Source: an uncultured Oscillospiraceae bacterium | GTDB lineage: Bacteria > Bacillota > Clostridia > Oscillospirales > Oscillospiraceae | Assembly: GCA_948616425.1 (NCBI GenBank) | Contig: CAPGBJ010000087.1 | Span: forward strand, 1 to 41,772 | DNA length: 41,772 nt | Direction of reading: 5' to 3' | Shown here: positions 23,776 to 31,005 of the stretch, piece by piece | Numbering within the stretch: position 1 is the first letter of the stretch | Layout of the letters: every line of letters starts with the position of its first letter | Notes under the pieces: model-generated | What the model saw: the letters and a program-made list of their open reading frames with translations, nothing else | Database searches by the model: none | Told to the model about the DNA's origin: nothing | Program-made: the position numbers and the translations under genes

Positions 23776-24858
23776 ATGATGAAAAAAAGTGTCCCCAATC
23801 GGCCGCTGCGGGCGGCTATCGCACTGGCGCTCGGTCTGGCGCTGACCACCGGCATCCTGTCCGGATGCTCCAAGGCCCCCTCGAATCCCAATCCCGGTTC
23901 AGCGGGCTCAAACTCCTCGGGCCAGGTGTCCGGAGACGATTTTGAGGCCAAGGTCGACGCCTGGAAACCCGACCTGAAGACCATCACCATCCGCGTCTCA
24001 AACGCTGCCGGCGGTACCGCAGACCTGAAATACCGTCTGGTGGCCAAAAATATTCAGGATACCACCGGCACCACCGCTGTGGTTCAGAATATCACTGGCT
24101 CCAACGGTTTTCTGATGGCCACCGACCTGTTGAGTTACGACCCTTCGCCCAGTGAATTGATGGTGGGCACCGAGGCACTCTTTGCTGTAGCCCCCTTGTT
24201 TAATGCCGACATCAACGTTTCTCTGGACGACTACGAGATACTCTTCGGCTCCCCCAGTTCCAGTCCCTCGGTTCTGGCTGTTCCCTCTACCTTGGGCGTG
24301 AAAACCTGGGAGGAATTTGTATCTTACGCCGCCAATAACCGGATTATCATGTCGTCCAGCGCCCCTGGCGGTATGACACATATCCAGGGTACCGCCCTGA
24401 TGGGCAGCGCAGGCATTAGCTTTGACTCTGTCACTGACAGCGGCGCCAACAAGAATATCCTGGCCTGCCTGAACGGGGACGCCAACTGTGTACTTGCCAA
24501 TACCAGCGCACTGCACGACTATGTGGAGTCCGGGCAGATGATCCCACTGGTTCAGTTCAACAAAACCACCTTTGACGATCCCACCTGGGGCTTGGACCCG
24601 ATTCCCAGCGTGGCCGAGGTGGGCTATCCCGACATTGCGGTTGAGCCCTGCAGCATTCTCTGCTGCCGCAAGGGCGCCGACCCGGTAGGCGTGGAGGCTA
24701 TGCGCCGCATTATTTTGGACTATCTGTCCAGCGAGCAGGGCATTGCCGAGATGGCAGAGATTGGTCTGACTTCCAATGAAATTTCCGGGGAAGAGGCGTA
24801 TCAGCGTTTGATGGCAGAAATTGACACCTTTAAGATGATTAAGGATAAGTTCTATTAA
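23776..24858 (+). CDS. tctC: Tripartite tricarboxylate transporter substrate-binding lipoprotein (TctC family)
   Basis: A 360-residue extracytoplasmic binding protein. A lipoprotein signal peptide ends in the lipobox LSGC (C31), then a Ser/Gly/Asn-rich linker, then a TctC/Bug fold (TIRVSNAAGGTADLKYRLVAKN, VPSTLGVKTWEEFVSYA, SAPGGMTH). The protein captures a small, usually carboxylated solute and delivers it to the TctA/TctB membrane pair encoded 1.5-3.5 kb downstream. GAGGAG about seven bases upstream supports the start (ATG 23779 also possible). A large hairpin after its stop separates it from the sulfatase gene and may raise its level over the membrane parts. Ligand unknown; the embedded sulfatase suggests a sulfated carboxylate such as a sulfated sugar acid. 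Confidence 0.9.
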   Translation: MMKKSVPNRPLRAAIALALGLALTTGILSGCSKAPSNPNPGSAGSNSSGQVSGDDFEAKVDAWKPDLKTITIRVSNAAGGTADLKYRLVAKNIQDTTGTTAVVQNITGSNGFLMATDLLSYDPSPSELMVGTEALFAVAPLFNADINVSLDDYEILFGSPSSSPSVLAVPSTLGVKTWEEFVSYAANNRIIMSSSAPGGMTHIQGTALMGSAGISFDSVTDSGANKNILACLNGDANCVLANTSALHDYVESGQMIPLVQFNKTTFDDPTWGLDPIPSVAEVGYPDIAVEPCSILCCRKGADPVGVEAMRRIILDYLSSEQGIAEMAEIGLTSNEISGEEAYQRLMAEIDTFKMIKDKFY

Positions 24859-24885
24859 TTTGCCCATTTTTTCTCGGCTCAAATT

Positions 24886-24919
24886 GACCCCGCTATCCGG
24901 CAAACCGGGTAGCGGGGTC
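24886..24919 (+). other. Long intra-operon hairpin between tctC and sulfatase
   Basis: A 15-bp stem with one T-G wobble (24886-24900 with 24905-24919) and a CAAA tetraloop. The following bases are AACAAAAAG, with no U-run, so it is more likely an mRNA-stabilising or processing hairpin or a partial attenuator than a full terminator. Confidence 0.6.
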
Positions 24920-24960
24920 AACAAAAAGATTTATATTTTCAATGGGAGGAAGGTATCCAT

Positions 24961-26352
24961 ATGCCTCAACAGCAACCGAATATTTTGTTTATTATGGCGG
25001 ACCAATTTCGTACCGCCACTATGACGGGCTTAGGCGACGGGATTGAGACTCCAAATATTGACCGCATCCGCCGTATGAGTGTATTTTTCCCCATGGCGGC
25101 CTGCAACTCCCCCCTCTGTACCCCCAGCCGGGCCTCACTGGCAACAGGCAAACTGCCTCACCACTGCGGCGTGATTGCCCACGACGCCAATCTTCCCCTG
25201 GACCAGAAAACCTATTATCAGGCACTGCGCAAGGCCGGATATCGTGTCTCTGTAGTGGGCAAGACTGATTTGCACAAGGAGACCCGTTTTATCGGAAGAA
25301 AGGGCGATCTTCCTGTCATTTACCAAATCGGCTTTACTGATCCCCATGAAACCGAAGGGAAGATGAACTGCGCTCGGATTCTGCGCACCACTGCCGACGG
25401 TGAACCCAGTCCTCTCGGCCCCTATCAGGCCCGCCTGCTGGATAAGAACCCAGACTTACTCAAGCGGTTGAATGCAGCCTATATGAGCTACATGAAGGGC
25501 GGAAAAGAGAAACAGGTATATAAATCCTGGGAGTCAGAACTGCCTGATGAGGATTTTCTGGATAATTTTATCGGCAGTGAGTCCTGTGCTTTCCTGAAAA
25601 AAGTGGATGATGAGGCTCCTTGGCATCTGCTGGCCAGCTTCGCCGGCCCCCACAACCCCTGGGACCCCCCTGCCTCCGAGTTTGAGAAAACCAAAGATGT
25701 CAATTATCCTCTGCCCCCCCAGGACGACCTGGCCGGCAAGCCGGAGTGGATCAAGAGGCGGGCGGCGGTTCAGAGCCGCGGCCTGACGCGGGAGGATCTG
25801 CTGGATACCAAGCGCCACTACGCCGCCTCCGTCGCAGTGATTGACCGCTGGGTTGGCGAAATGTTGGACATTCTGGAGCGCAGGAATCTGATGGACAACA
25901 CGGTAATCATTTTTACCGCCGACCATGGTGAAATGATGGGAGATCACAACCTGTTTGAAAAAACTGTGATGTATGAGGGCGCTTTGCGTATTCCCATGCT
26001 GGTGCACCTGCCTGGAATGGGGCAGGCCCGGGAGAGCAAGGCCCTGGTGACCCTGATGGATTTGGCCCCCACCCTGATGGACCTGGCCGGAGCCAGTTAT
26101 GATCCTAACGATTTGGACGCAAAGAGCTTTCTGCGTGCCCTGGAGGGGGCGGAACAGTCTCCTCACGAGGTTCAGCAGAGCGAGCTGATGAATACCATTA
26201 TGCTCTTTGACGGCCGGTACAAGTGGATCCGCTCCTTCAACGACAGCAGCGAGCTGTATGATTTGCAGGAGGATCCCAATGAGCTGCGCAACTGCATCGT
26301 GGAACATCCGGAGGTCATCCAGCGCCTTCAAAAATATACATTCCGCGCATAG
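24961..26352 (+). CDS. Sulfatase (S1 family, Cys-type) embedded in a TTT transporter operon
   Basis: A 463-residue sulfatase. NILFIMADQFRTATMTG gives the first metal Asp, PLCTPSR is the formylglycine motif (about residues 51-57), FTADHGEMMGDHNLFEK gives the later metal Asp/His, and a C-terminal WIRSFNDSSELYDLQEDP tail is typical of the choline-sulfatase/N-sulfoglucosamine-type group. GGGAGGAAGG before ATG 24961 supports the start. There is no signal peptide. It sits between tctC and tctB, 15 bases before tctB, so transport and desulfation are in one transcript. This strongly hints that the transported solute, or a product of it, carries a sulfate ester or sulfamate. Confidence 0.92.
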   Translation: MPQQQPNILFIMADQFRTATMTGLGDGIETPNIDRIRRMSVFFPMAACNSPLCTPSRASLATGKLPHHCGVIAHDANLPLDQKTYYQALRKAGYRVSVVGKTDLHKETRFIGRKGDLPVIYQIGFTDPHETEGKMNCARILRTTADGEPSPLGPYQARLLDKNPDLLKRLNAAYMSYMKGGKEKQVYKSWESELPDEDFLDNFIGSESCAFLKKVDDEAPWHLLASFAGPHNPWDPPASEFEKTKDVNYPLPPQDDLAGKPEWIKRRAAVQSRGLTREDLLDTKRHYAASVAVIDRWVGEMLDILERRNLMDNTVIIFTADHGEMMGDHNLFEKTVMYEGALRIPMLVHLPGMGQARESKALVTLMDLAPTLMDLAGASYDPNDLDAKSFLRALEGAEQSPHEVQQSELMNTIMLFDGRYKWIRSFNDSSELYDLQEDPNELRNCIVEHPEVIQRLQKYTFRA

Positions 26353-26367
26353 GAATGGAGGTTCCAT

Positions 26368-26838
26368 ATGATTATTAAATATCGTTCTAATCTGACGTGC
26401 GGAATCACGGCAATTTTGGCCGCGGCCGTGATGTGCGCAATCATTCCGCAGCAGGTCGGACTTGAAACCACCGCCAGATTTGGAGTTACCTCCCGCACCA
26501 TCCCCTACGGAATTGCGGCCGTGTTTGCCATATGCGGGGTCGGGTTGATGATTCAAAGCCTGGTCCTGAAAAAGGACGAGACAAAGGAATTGAACTTAAA
26601 AGCAGAGGTTCCAGCTCTGTTGATGTTCCTTGTATTGATCGCCTATCTTTTTGTCTTTGAGAAAGAGTGGCCCCTGAGTACCGCGGCCGTAGGCTGTGCC
26701 GCCCTGGCCCTGTCAAAGTCAAAAAAGTGGCTCTACTATGTCATTGTAATCGCGCTGACCATTGCCATGTACTTTATTTTTGTCAACGTGCTGCATATCC
26801 GGCTGAATTCCCTGGTCTTCGGATTGCTGGGACTATAA
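26368..26838 (+). CDS. tctB: Tripartite tricarboxylate transporter small membrane subunit (TctB family)
   Basis: A 156-residue membrane protein with four hydrophobic helices separated by one charged cytoplasmic loop (KKDETKELNLKAE), matching the TctB layout. GGAGG at 26357-26361 precedes ATG 26368. It lies 12 bases before the start of tctA and completes the transporter with the tctC lipoprotein upstream. Sequence conservation in TctB is low; the call rests on topology, size and position. Confidence 0.85.
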   Translation: MIIKYRSNLTCGITAILAAAVMCAIIPQQVGLETTARFGVTSRTIPYGIAAVFAICGVGLMIQSLVLKKDETKELNLKAEVPALLMFLVLIAYLFVFEKEWPLSTAAVGCAALALSKSKKWLYYVIVIALTIAMYFIFVNVLHIRLNSLVFGLLGL

Positions 26839-26850
26839 GGGGGGAGAAAA

Positions 26851-28365
26851 ATGGACTGGGCTGAAATTTTTTCCGGCCTGTTTACAATCCAAAATCTTAT
26901 TTTTATCAACATCGGCATGTTCATCGGAATCATCTTTGGCGCGGTTCCCGGCATGAACGGAAACCTGGCCATCACAGTATTCCTTCCGTTTACCTTCCAG
27001 ATCAACAGCGTGTCCGCCCTTTTGATGCTGACCTCCATATACTTTGGCTCCATGTTTGGCGGCTCTATCACTGCGATCCTGATCAAAACTCCTGGCACCG
27101 GCGCCGCCACCGCCACCCTTCTGGACGGCGCCCCCTTGGCTGAAAAGGGGCAGCCCCACCGGGCGCTGGACGCGGCGCTGGTGGCGTCCACCTTTGGCGG
27201 ACTGGTCAGCGCCTTCGCGCTGCTGCTGTTTGCCCCTCAGCTGGGCGCGCTGGCTATGCGCTTTGGCTCTCCTGAATATTTTATCCTCGCTCTGTTCGGC
27301 CTGTCCGTCATTGCGTCAGTCAGCGGCAAGAGCAAGCTGAAGGGCCTGATTGCCGCAGGCATTGGCGTCCTGCTGGGAACAGTGGGCATCGACAGCGTCA
27401 GCGGCGTTCCCCGGTTTACCTTCGGCAACATGATGCTCTATAACGGCCTGAAAATGATGGCCTGTATGCTGGGCTTCTTCGCCACCTTCCGGATGATCCA
27501 GCGTGTGAAGCGGGGGGCTGCCGGCAAGACGGGCAAGACGGCTGAGGACCTGAAAAAAGCGGCCGAGGGCGATAAATTTACCCTGACCGACTTTAAAAAC
27601 TGCTTTGGAACTATGGCCACCGGCTCGACCCTGGGCGCAGTCATCGGAGCCATCCCCGGCACTGGCGGGGCCATCGCAAGCTATCTGACCTACAATATGG
27701 CGAAAAACAATCCCAAGCCGGGTGAGGAGTTTGGAAAAGGCGCGGTCAGAGGAATCACCGCGCCGGAGTCCGCCAATAACGGCGCTACGGCCGCATCGCT
27801 GATTCCCATGCTGACTCTGGGTATCCCAGGCTCTGCCGTGGCCGCCACCTTGATGGGCGCGTTCCAGATGCACGGCCTGGCCTCCGGCCCCAAGCTGTTT
27901 GAGGAGCACACCATCGCGGTATATACCATCCTGGTGGGATGTGTTTTAGCTCAGCTTATTATGTTCCTCCAGGGGAAGTATCTGATGCCCCTGTTTGTCA
28001 AAATTACACGAATTCCCTTCCGTTTGCTGACGGCCTGCCTGTTGGTTGTCTGCTTCTCCGGCGGATATGCCATTGCTAACCGCTCCTTCGATGTGAAGGT
28101 GATGGTGATAATGGGAATCGTCGCCTATTTCCTGAATCTTCTCGACCTGCCTACGGTCCCCATGGTGTTAGGGCTGATCCTGGGTCCCACGGCAGAGTTC
28201 TACCTGCGAAACGCTCTCAGCATCGGAAATGGAAACTGGATGATTTTCTTCCAGCGTCCCATCTGTATCGCCTTTATGATACTGCTGGTTCTGTTGCTGG
28301 TCATGCTGAGCCGGGGGGAGAAAAAGCAGAAGCAGCGCAAAGCGGAGGTCTCCTCACCCTCCTGA
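26851..28365 (+). CDS. tctA: Tripartite tricarboxylate transporter permease (TctA family)
   Basis: A 504-residue large permease subunit of the TTT family. The two signature stretches are clear: GAVPGMNGNLAITVFLPFTF near residue 31 with GSITAILIKTPGTGAATATL near residue 70, and GAVIGAIPGTGGAIASYLTY near residue 267 with APESANNGATAASLIPMLTLGIPGS near residue 304. It provides the sodium- or proton-driven solute path. A GGGGGGAGAAAA site precedes the start. It is the last gene of the lacI-tctC-sulfatase-tctB-tctA run and is followed by a strong shared terminator. Confidence 0.95.
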   Translation: MDWAEIFSGLFTIQNLIFINIGMFIGIIFGAVPGMNGNLAITVFLPFTFQINSVSALLMLTSIYFGSMFGGSITAILIKTPGTGAATATLLDGAPLAEKGQPHRALDAALVASTFGGLVSAFALLLFAPQLGALAMRFGSPEYFILALFGLSVIASVSGKSKLKGLIAAGIGVLLGTVGIDSVSGVPRFTFGNMMLYNGLKMMACMLGFFATFRMIQRVKRGAAGKTGKTAEDLKKAAEGDKFTLTDFKNCFGTMATGSTLGAVIGAIPGTGGAIASYLTYNMAKNNPKPGEEFGKGAVRGITAPESANNGATAASLIPMLTLGIPGSAVAATLMGAFQMHGLASGPKLFEEHTIAVYTILVGCVLAQLIMFLQGKYLMPLFVKITRIPFRLLTACLLVVCFSGGYAIANRSFDVKVMVIMGIVAYFLNLLDLPTVPMVLGLILGPTAEFYLRNALSIGNGNWMIFFQRPICIAFMILLVLLLVMLSRGEKKQKQRKAEVSSPS

Positions 28366-28385
28366 TTTGTTCTCGTATCTTCTAT

Positions 28386-28419
28386 GCAAAAATGACCGCC
28401 TTTTGACGGTCATTTTTGC
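28386..28419. terminator. Bidirectional rho-independent terminator between tctA and the sulfatase maturase
   Basis: A perfect 13-bp stem, GCAAAAATGACCG (28386-28398) and CGGTCATTTTTGC (28407-28419), with an 8-nt loop. The stem itself contributes A-runs and U-runs on both strands, as needed for convergent genes. Confidence 0.85.
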
Positions 28420-28428
28420 TGTATTCAA

Positions 28429-29574
28429 TTATCTGTATCCATTCAGCCGCTGCGCGGCGGCCATGCGCTCTGCCTGTGCAATCCGACTCATACGGGGCAT
28501 GGCATAGTCTAACAACGCTTTGAATGCCTCGCAGTAGTAATTATGGCTGCCATCTGCCGTCTGAATCCAGTCGTTTTTGCAGCCGCCGTTGCAGACGTCC
28601 CGCCAACGGCATGAGGCGCATTCTGCCGGCTTTTCCTTGCCCCACTGGAGGAAGGCGGCGGCGCGTTCGTCTGCGGTCATCTCCGGCAGTGTGCGTTCCC
28701 CCAGCTTTCCCAGACACCACTGGTCCAGCACGAAGAAGTCACATGGGTAGACCGAGCCGTCCCCCTCTACCACAAAATAAGAGCCGCAGTTGCCGCAGGT
28801 GGCGCAGGTGCTGGCGTTATCCCCCAGAAGGATGTGGATGTAGTCGTCAAACAGGCGGACGCTGTGGTACTGTCCACGCTCCCAGTCCTGATACCATAAA
28901 TCAAACAGCTGGCACAGGAATTTCCCATAGGCGGAGGGTGTGAGGGAGAAGGGCTGGCCGCCTCTCTGTTCCCCTATAGGGTCCAGACATGCGATGAATT
29001 GCAGATAGTCAAATCCCAGTTTTTTCAGTTCCCGGTATGCGCGCTCCGGACGTTTGGCACACTGGCCTGTCACCACACACAGGGCATTGACCTCGACACG
29101 GCGCTTTTGCAGCATAGCCGCTGCTTTGGCCACTCGGTTCCAGGTCTCGCCGCCCTGGGCGTCCAGGCGGTACAGGTTGTGCTGATCTTTAAAGCCGTCC
29201 AGGGAAATCCCCACCAGGAATCCCTCCCGTCGGAAAAACTCCGCCCATGCCTCGTCCAGCAGAGTCCCGTTTGTCTGGATAGAGAAGCTGAGCCTGACGC
29301 CGTCGGGGCACAACCTCCTTGCCATCGCTGTAAAGGTCTCAAAAAATGGGAGACCGGCTACCGTCGGCTCACCGCCCTGGAAGGCAAAACTTACAGCGCC
29401 GCCAGGTTCAATCCAGCGGAATCCTTCCTCAATCAGGGTACGGGCCGTCGTTTCTGTCATGAACCCCATGCTTTGCTGCTCTCGATTTTGGGCCTCATCC
29501 GCGTAAAAGCAGTACCGGCAACGCAGGTTGCAAAGGCTGGACGCAGGCTTAATCAAAAAATGGATATTCTTCAT
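28429..29574 (-). CDS. Anaerobic sulfatase-maturating enzyme (radical SAM, SPASM)
   Basis: A 381-residue radical-SAM enzyme that converts the active-site Cys of sulfatases to formylglycine without oxygen. The SAM cluster motif is C15-x3-C19-x2-C22 at the spacing of known anSMEs, and FQGGEPT follows. The C-terminal auxiliary-cluster cysteines are present (CATCGNCGSYF, VYPCDFF with the catalytic Asp, CASCRWRDVCNGGC, YYCEAF). ATG 29574 is chosen because AGGAGA precedes it and the family starts at that point. Its location between the sulfatase locus and the accessory zone fits: all four sulfatases here carry the Cys motif it acts on. Confidence 0.93.
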   Translation of the reverse strand: MKNIHFLIKPASSLCNLRCRYCFYADEAQNREQQSMGFMTETTARTLIEEGFRWIEPGGAVSFAFQGGEPTVAGLPFFETFTAMARRLCPDGVRLSFSIQTNGTLLDEAWAEFFRREGFLVGISLDGFKDQHNLYRLDAQGGETWNRVAKAAAMLQKRRVEVNALCVVTGQCAKRPERAYRELKKLGFDYLQFIACLDPIGEQRGGQPFSLTPSAYGKFLCQLFDLWYQDWERGQYHSVRLFDDYIHILLGDNASTCATCGNCGSYFVVEGDGSVYPCDFFVLDQWCLGKLGERTLPEMTADERAAAFLQWGKEKPAECASCRWRDVCNGGCKNDWIQTADGSHNYYCEAFKALLDYAMPRMSRIAQAERMAAAQRLNGYR

Positions 29575-29751
29575 TGCGTTTCTCCTAACGAAAGCGAATG
29601 GAATGATCTGCAAAATACAGTATTTCCTTTTCAATTATCCCATATATTGCTTCGTTTGGCAAGCCGTTTTCCACTTTGCGGGCGGAGTTTTTGTCTGATA
29701 CACGCTGGCCGAAATTACGAAATGCTTTAATAAAGAAAGGGGTATATCCTT

Positions 29752-30087
29752 ATGCTGGAACATCTAATTGAGATCGTCCTGCCTGTCGTTATCTCTGTCT
29801 GTGAACTTATGGGTATCTTTGTTGTGGCCGTCTCCACTCTGCGGGCGTTTGCACTGTATTGCGCGGGGTGGTTTACCCATATGCGTGGGAATATCAAATT
29901 TGAACTTGCTGACGGATTGGCCACAAGCCTGGAGTTTAAGATGGCGGCAGAGATACTGAAAACCGTGCTGGTCCGGGATCTGAACGAGTTGATGGTGCTG
30001 GGTGCTGTCATTTTGCTGCGCGCACTGCTGTCCTTGCTGATCCATTTTGAGATGCGGGGAGAACATGGAAACATCGCAGAAAAGTAA
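29752..30087 (+). CDS. DUF1622 domain-containing membrane protein
   Basis: A 111-residue protein with two or three hydrophobic segments (residues 7-30, about 45-55 partly, and 85-101) around a polar middle ending in KTVLVRDLNELMVLGAVILLRALL, the typical DUF1622 C-terminal part. Function of the family is unknown. GAAAGGGG before ATG 29752 supports the start. It stands alone between divergent genes and is probably independent of both the sulfatase locus and the scars downstream. Confidence 0.8.
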   Translation: MLEHLIEIVLPVVISVCELMGIFVVAVSTLRAFALYCAGWFTHMRGNIKFELADGLATSLEFKMAAEILKTVLVRDLNELMVLGAVILLRALLSLLIHFEMRGEHGNIAEK

Positions 30088-30143
30088 GATACAATACGTA
30101 TCTCCCCTGGAAACAGTTATGGAACAACAAGTAGGGGTGCGTT

Positions 30144-30312
30144 ATGAAAAAAATCAATCGTTGGAGCATTTATCTTCTGGAAAACTCCCTGCCCCTATCA
30201 TGCATCCACCCACATGATGAAGTCCACTTTTTTAGCGTCTGTAAATCCAGTATGGGGATATTTTTCATCAAACAGCCGGATTACCGCCTGTCCCTCACTG
30301 GAATCCACATAT
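30144..30312. other. Scrambled junction: short ORF start plus reverse-strand C-terminal fragment
   Basis: ATG 30144 opens a short frame beginning MKKINRWSIYL, which looks like the first residues of some Cas9 proteins but soon loses any likeness. Over the same bases the minus strand reads YVDSSEGQAVIRLFDEKYPH and onward to a stop at 30198-30200, about 40 residues that look like a real protein tail of unknown family. This suggests that unrelated pieces were joined here. The 30088-30143 stretch shows nothing further. Confidence 0.35.
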
Positions 30313-30627
30313 AGGATCGAAGATTTGGGCGTATGGACTTTTGAAAAAGCAGAACACCCTAAAGGGGCAAGTCTGGCTCTGCCCCGCCGGGAGGCTCGCA
30401 GCGCCCGGCGCCCTATTCGGCGGAGACGACACCGGAAAGAGAGGATTAAATCGCTGCTTCAACAGATGGGATGCATCGGCGAGGAGAAATTAGAGTCTCT
30501 ATCGGTTTCCCCCGGCTTCCTAAAAGATGTCTATCCCCTCCGTGCGGAGGGGTTGGACCGTCTGCTGGAACGGGACGCATGGGTCAGAGTGCTGTTACAC
30601 CTGGCACAGCGGCGGGGCTACCGCTAG
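30313..30627 (+). pseudogene. cas9: N-terminal remnant of a type II-C-like cas9
   Basis: About 104 codons read RIEDLGVWTFEKAEHPKGAS, then LALPRREARSARRPIRRRRH, then (about 70 residues on) YPLRAEGLDRLLERDAWVRV and LLHLAQRRGYR before TAG. These match, in order, the end of the RuvC-I segment, the arginine-rich bridge helix and the first REC helices of Cas9. The preceding RuvC-I Asp region is missing and the protein stops where Cas9 would continue for a further thousand residues. No HNH domain, cas1/cas2, tracrRNA or repeat array is seen nearby. A scar of a lost CRISPR-Cas locus. Confidence 0.7.
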
Positions 30628-30657
30628 CGCCGTATCAGGGTCACGTGTAGCCAGATT

Positions 30658-31005
30658 TTACATCGCTCCATGGCTCTTGACATGCCGTACTCTCGTTCCG
30701 CACGCCGCTGCTACCGCCTGCAATGCTCCCAACTGGTACTGGACATATGCCCTGATCTCCTCGTAAGAACACGCCATGTACCGTCGGCCAAATCCCATCA
30801 GGTCCGGAAAACCCGGGTGCGCCCCCACAACTACACCCAGTTGCGCTGCCTTTTCCACCGTCCGCCGCATCACTAGGAGATCCCCAGTGTGAAAGCCGCA
30901 GGCGATGTTGGCGGAGGATACATACTGGAGCACCTCGGCGTCCATCCCTAAGGTGTAGGAACCGAAGCTCTCCCCCAGATCGCTGTTGATATCCACTTTT
31001 TTCAT
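30658..31005 (-). pseudogene. pxpA: Truncated 5-oxoprolinase subunit A (LamB/YcsF family)
   Basis: The first 115 residues of a PxpA/YcsF protein, normally about 250. It begins MKKVDINSDLGESFGSYTLG and carries NIACGFHTGD and VGAHPGFPDL, then stops right at the RVRHVKSHGA motif (family KPHGALYN). The break coincides with the end of the cas9 remnant on the other strand, so one rearrangement probably cut both. Its start overlaps the preceding carrier gene (ATGA). Intact PxpA works with PxpB and PxpC to hydrolyse 5-oxoproline; neither partner is present here, so this enzyme is very likely lost. Confidence 0.85.

Noticed and set aside
30088..30657. CRISPR array or tracrRNA beside the cas9 remnant
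   Set aside because: No regularly spaced repeats or anti-repeat pairing seen; only the protein remnant is present.
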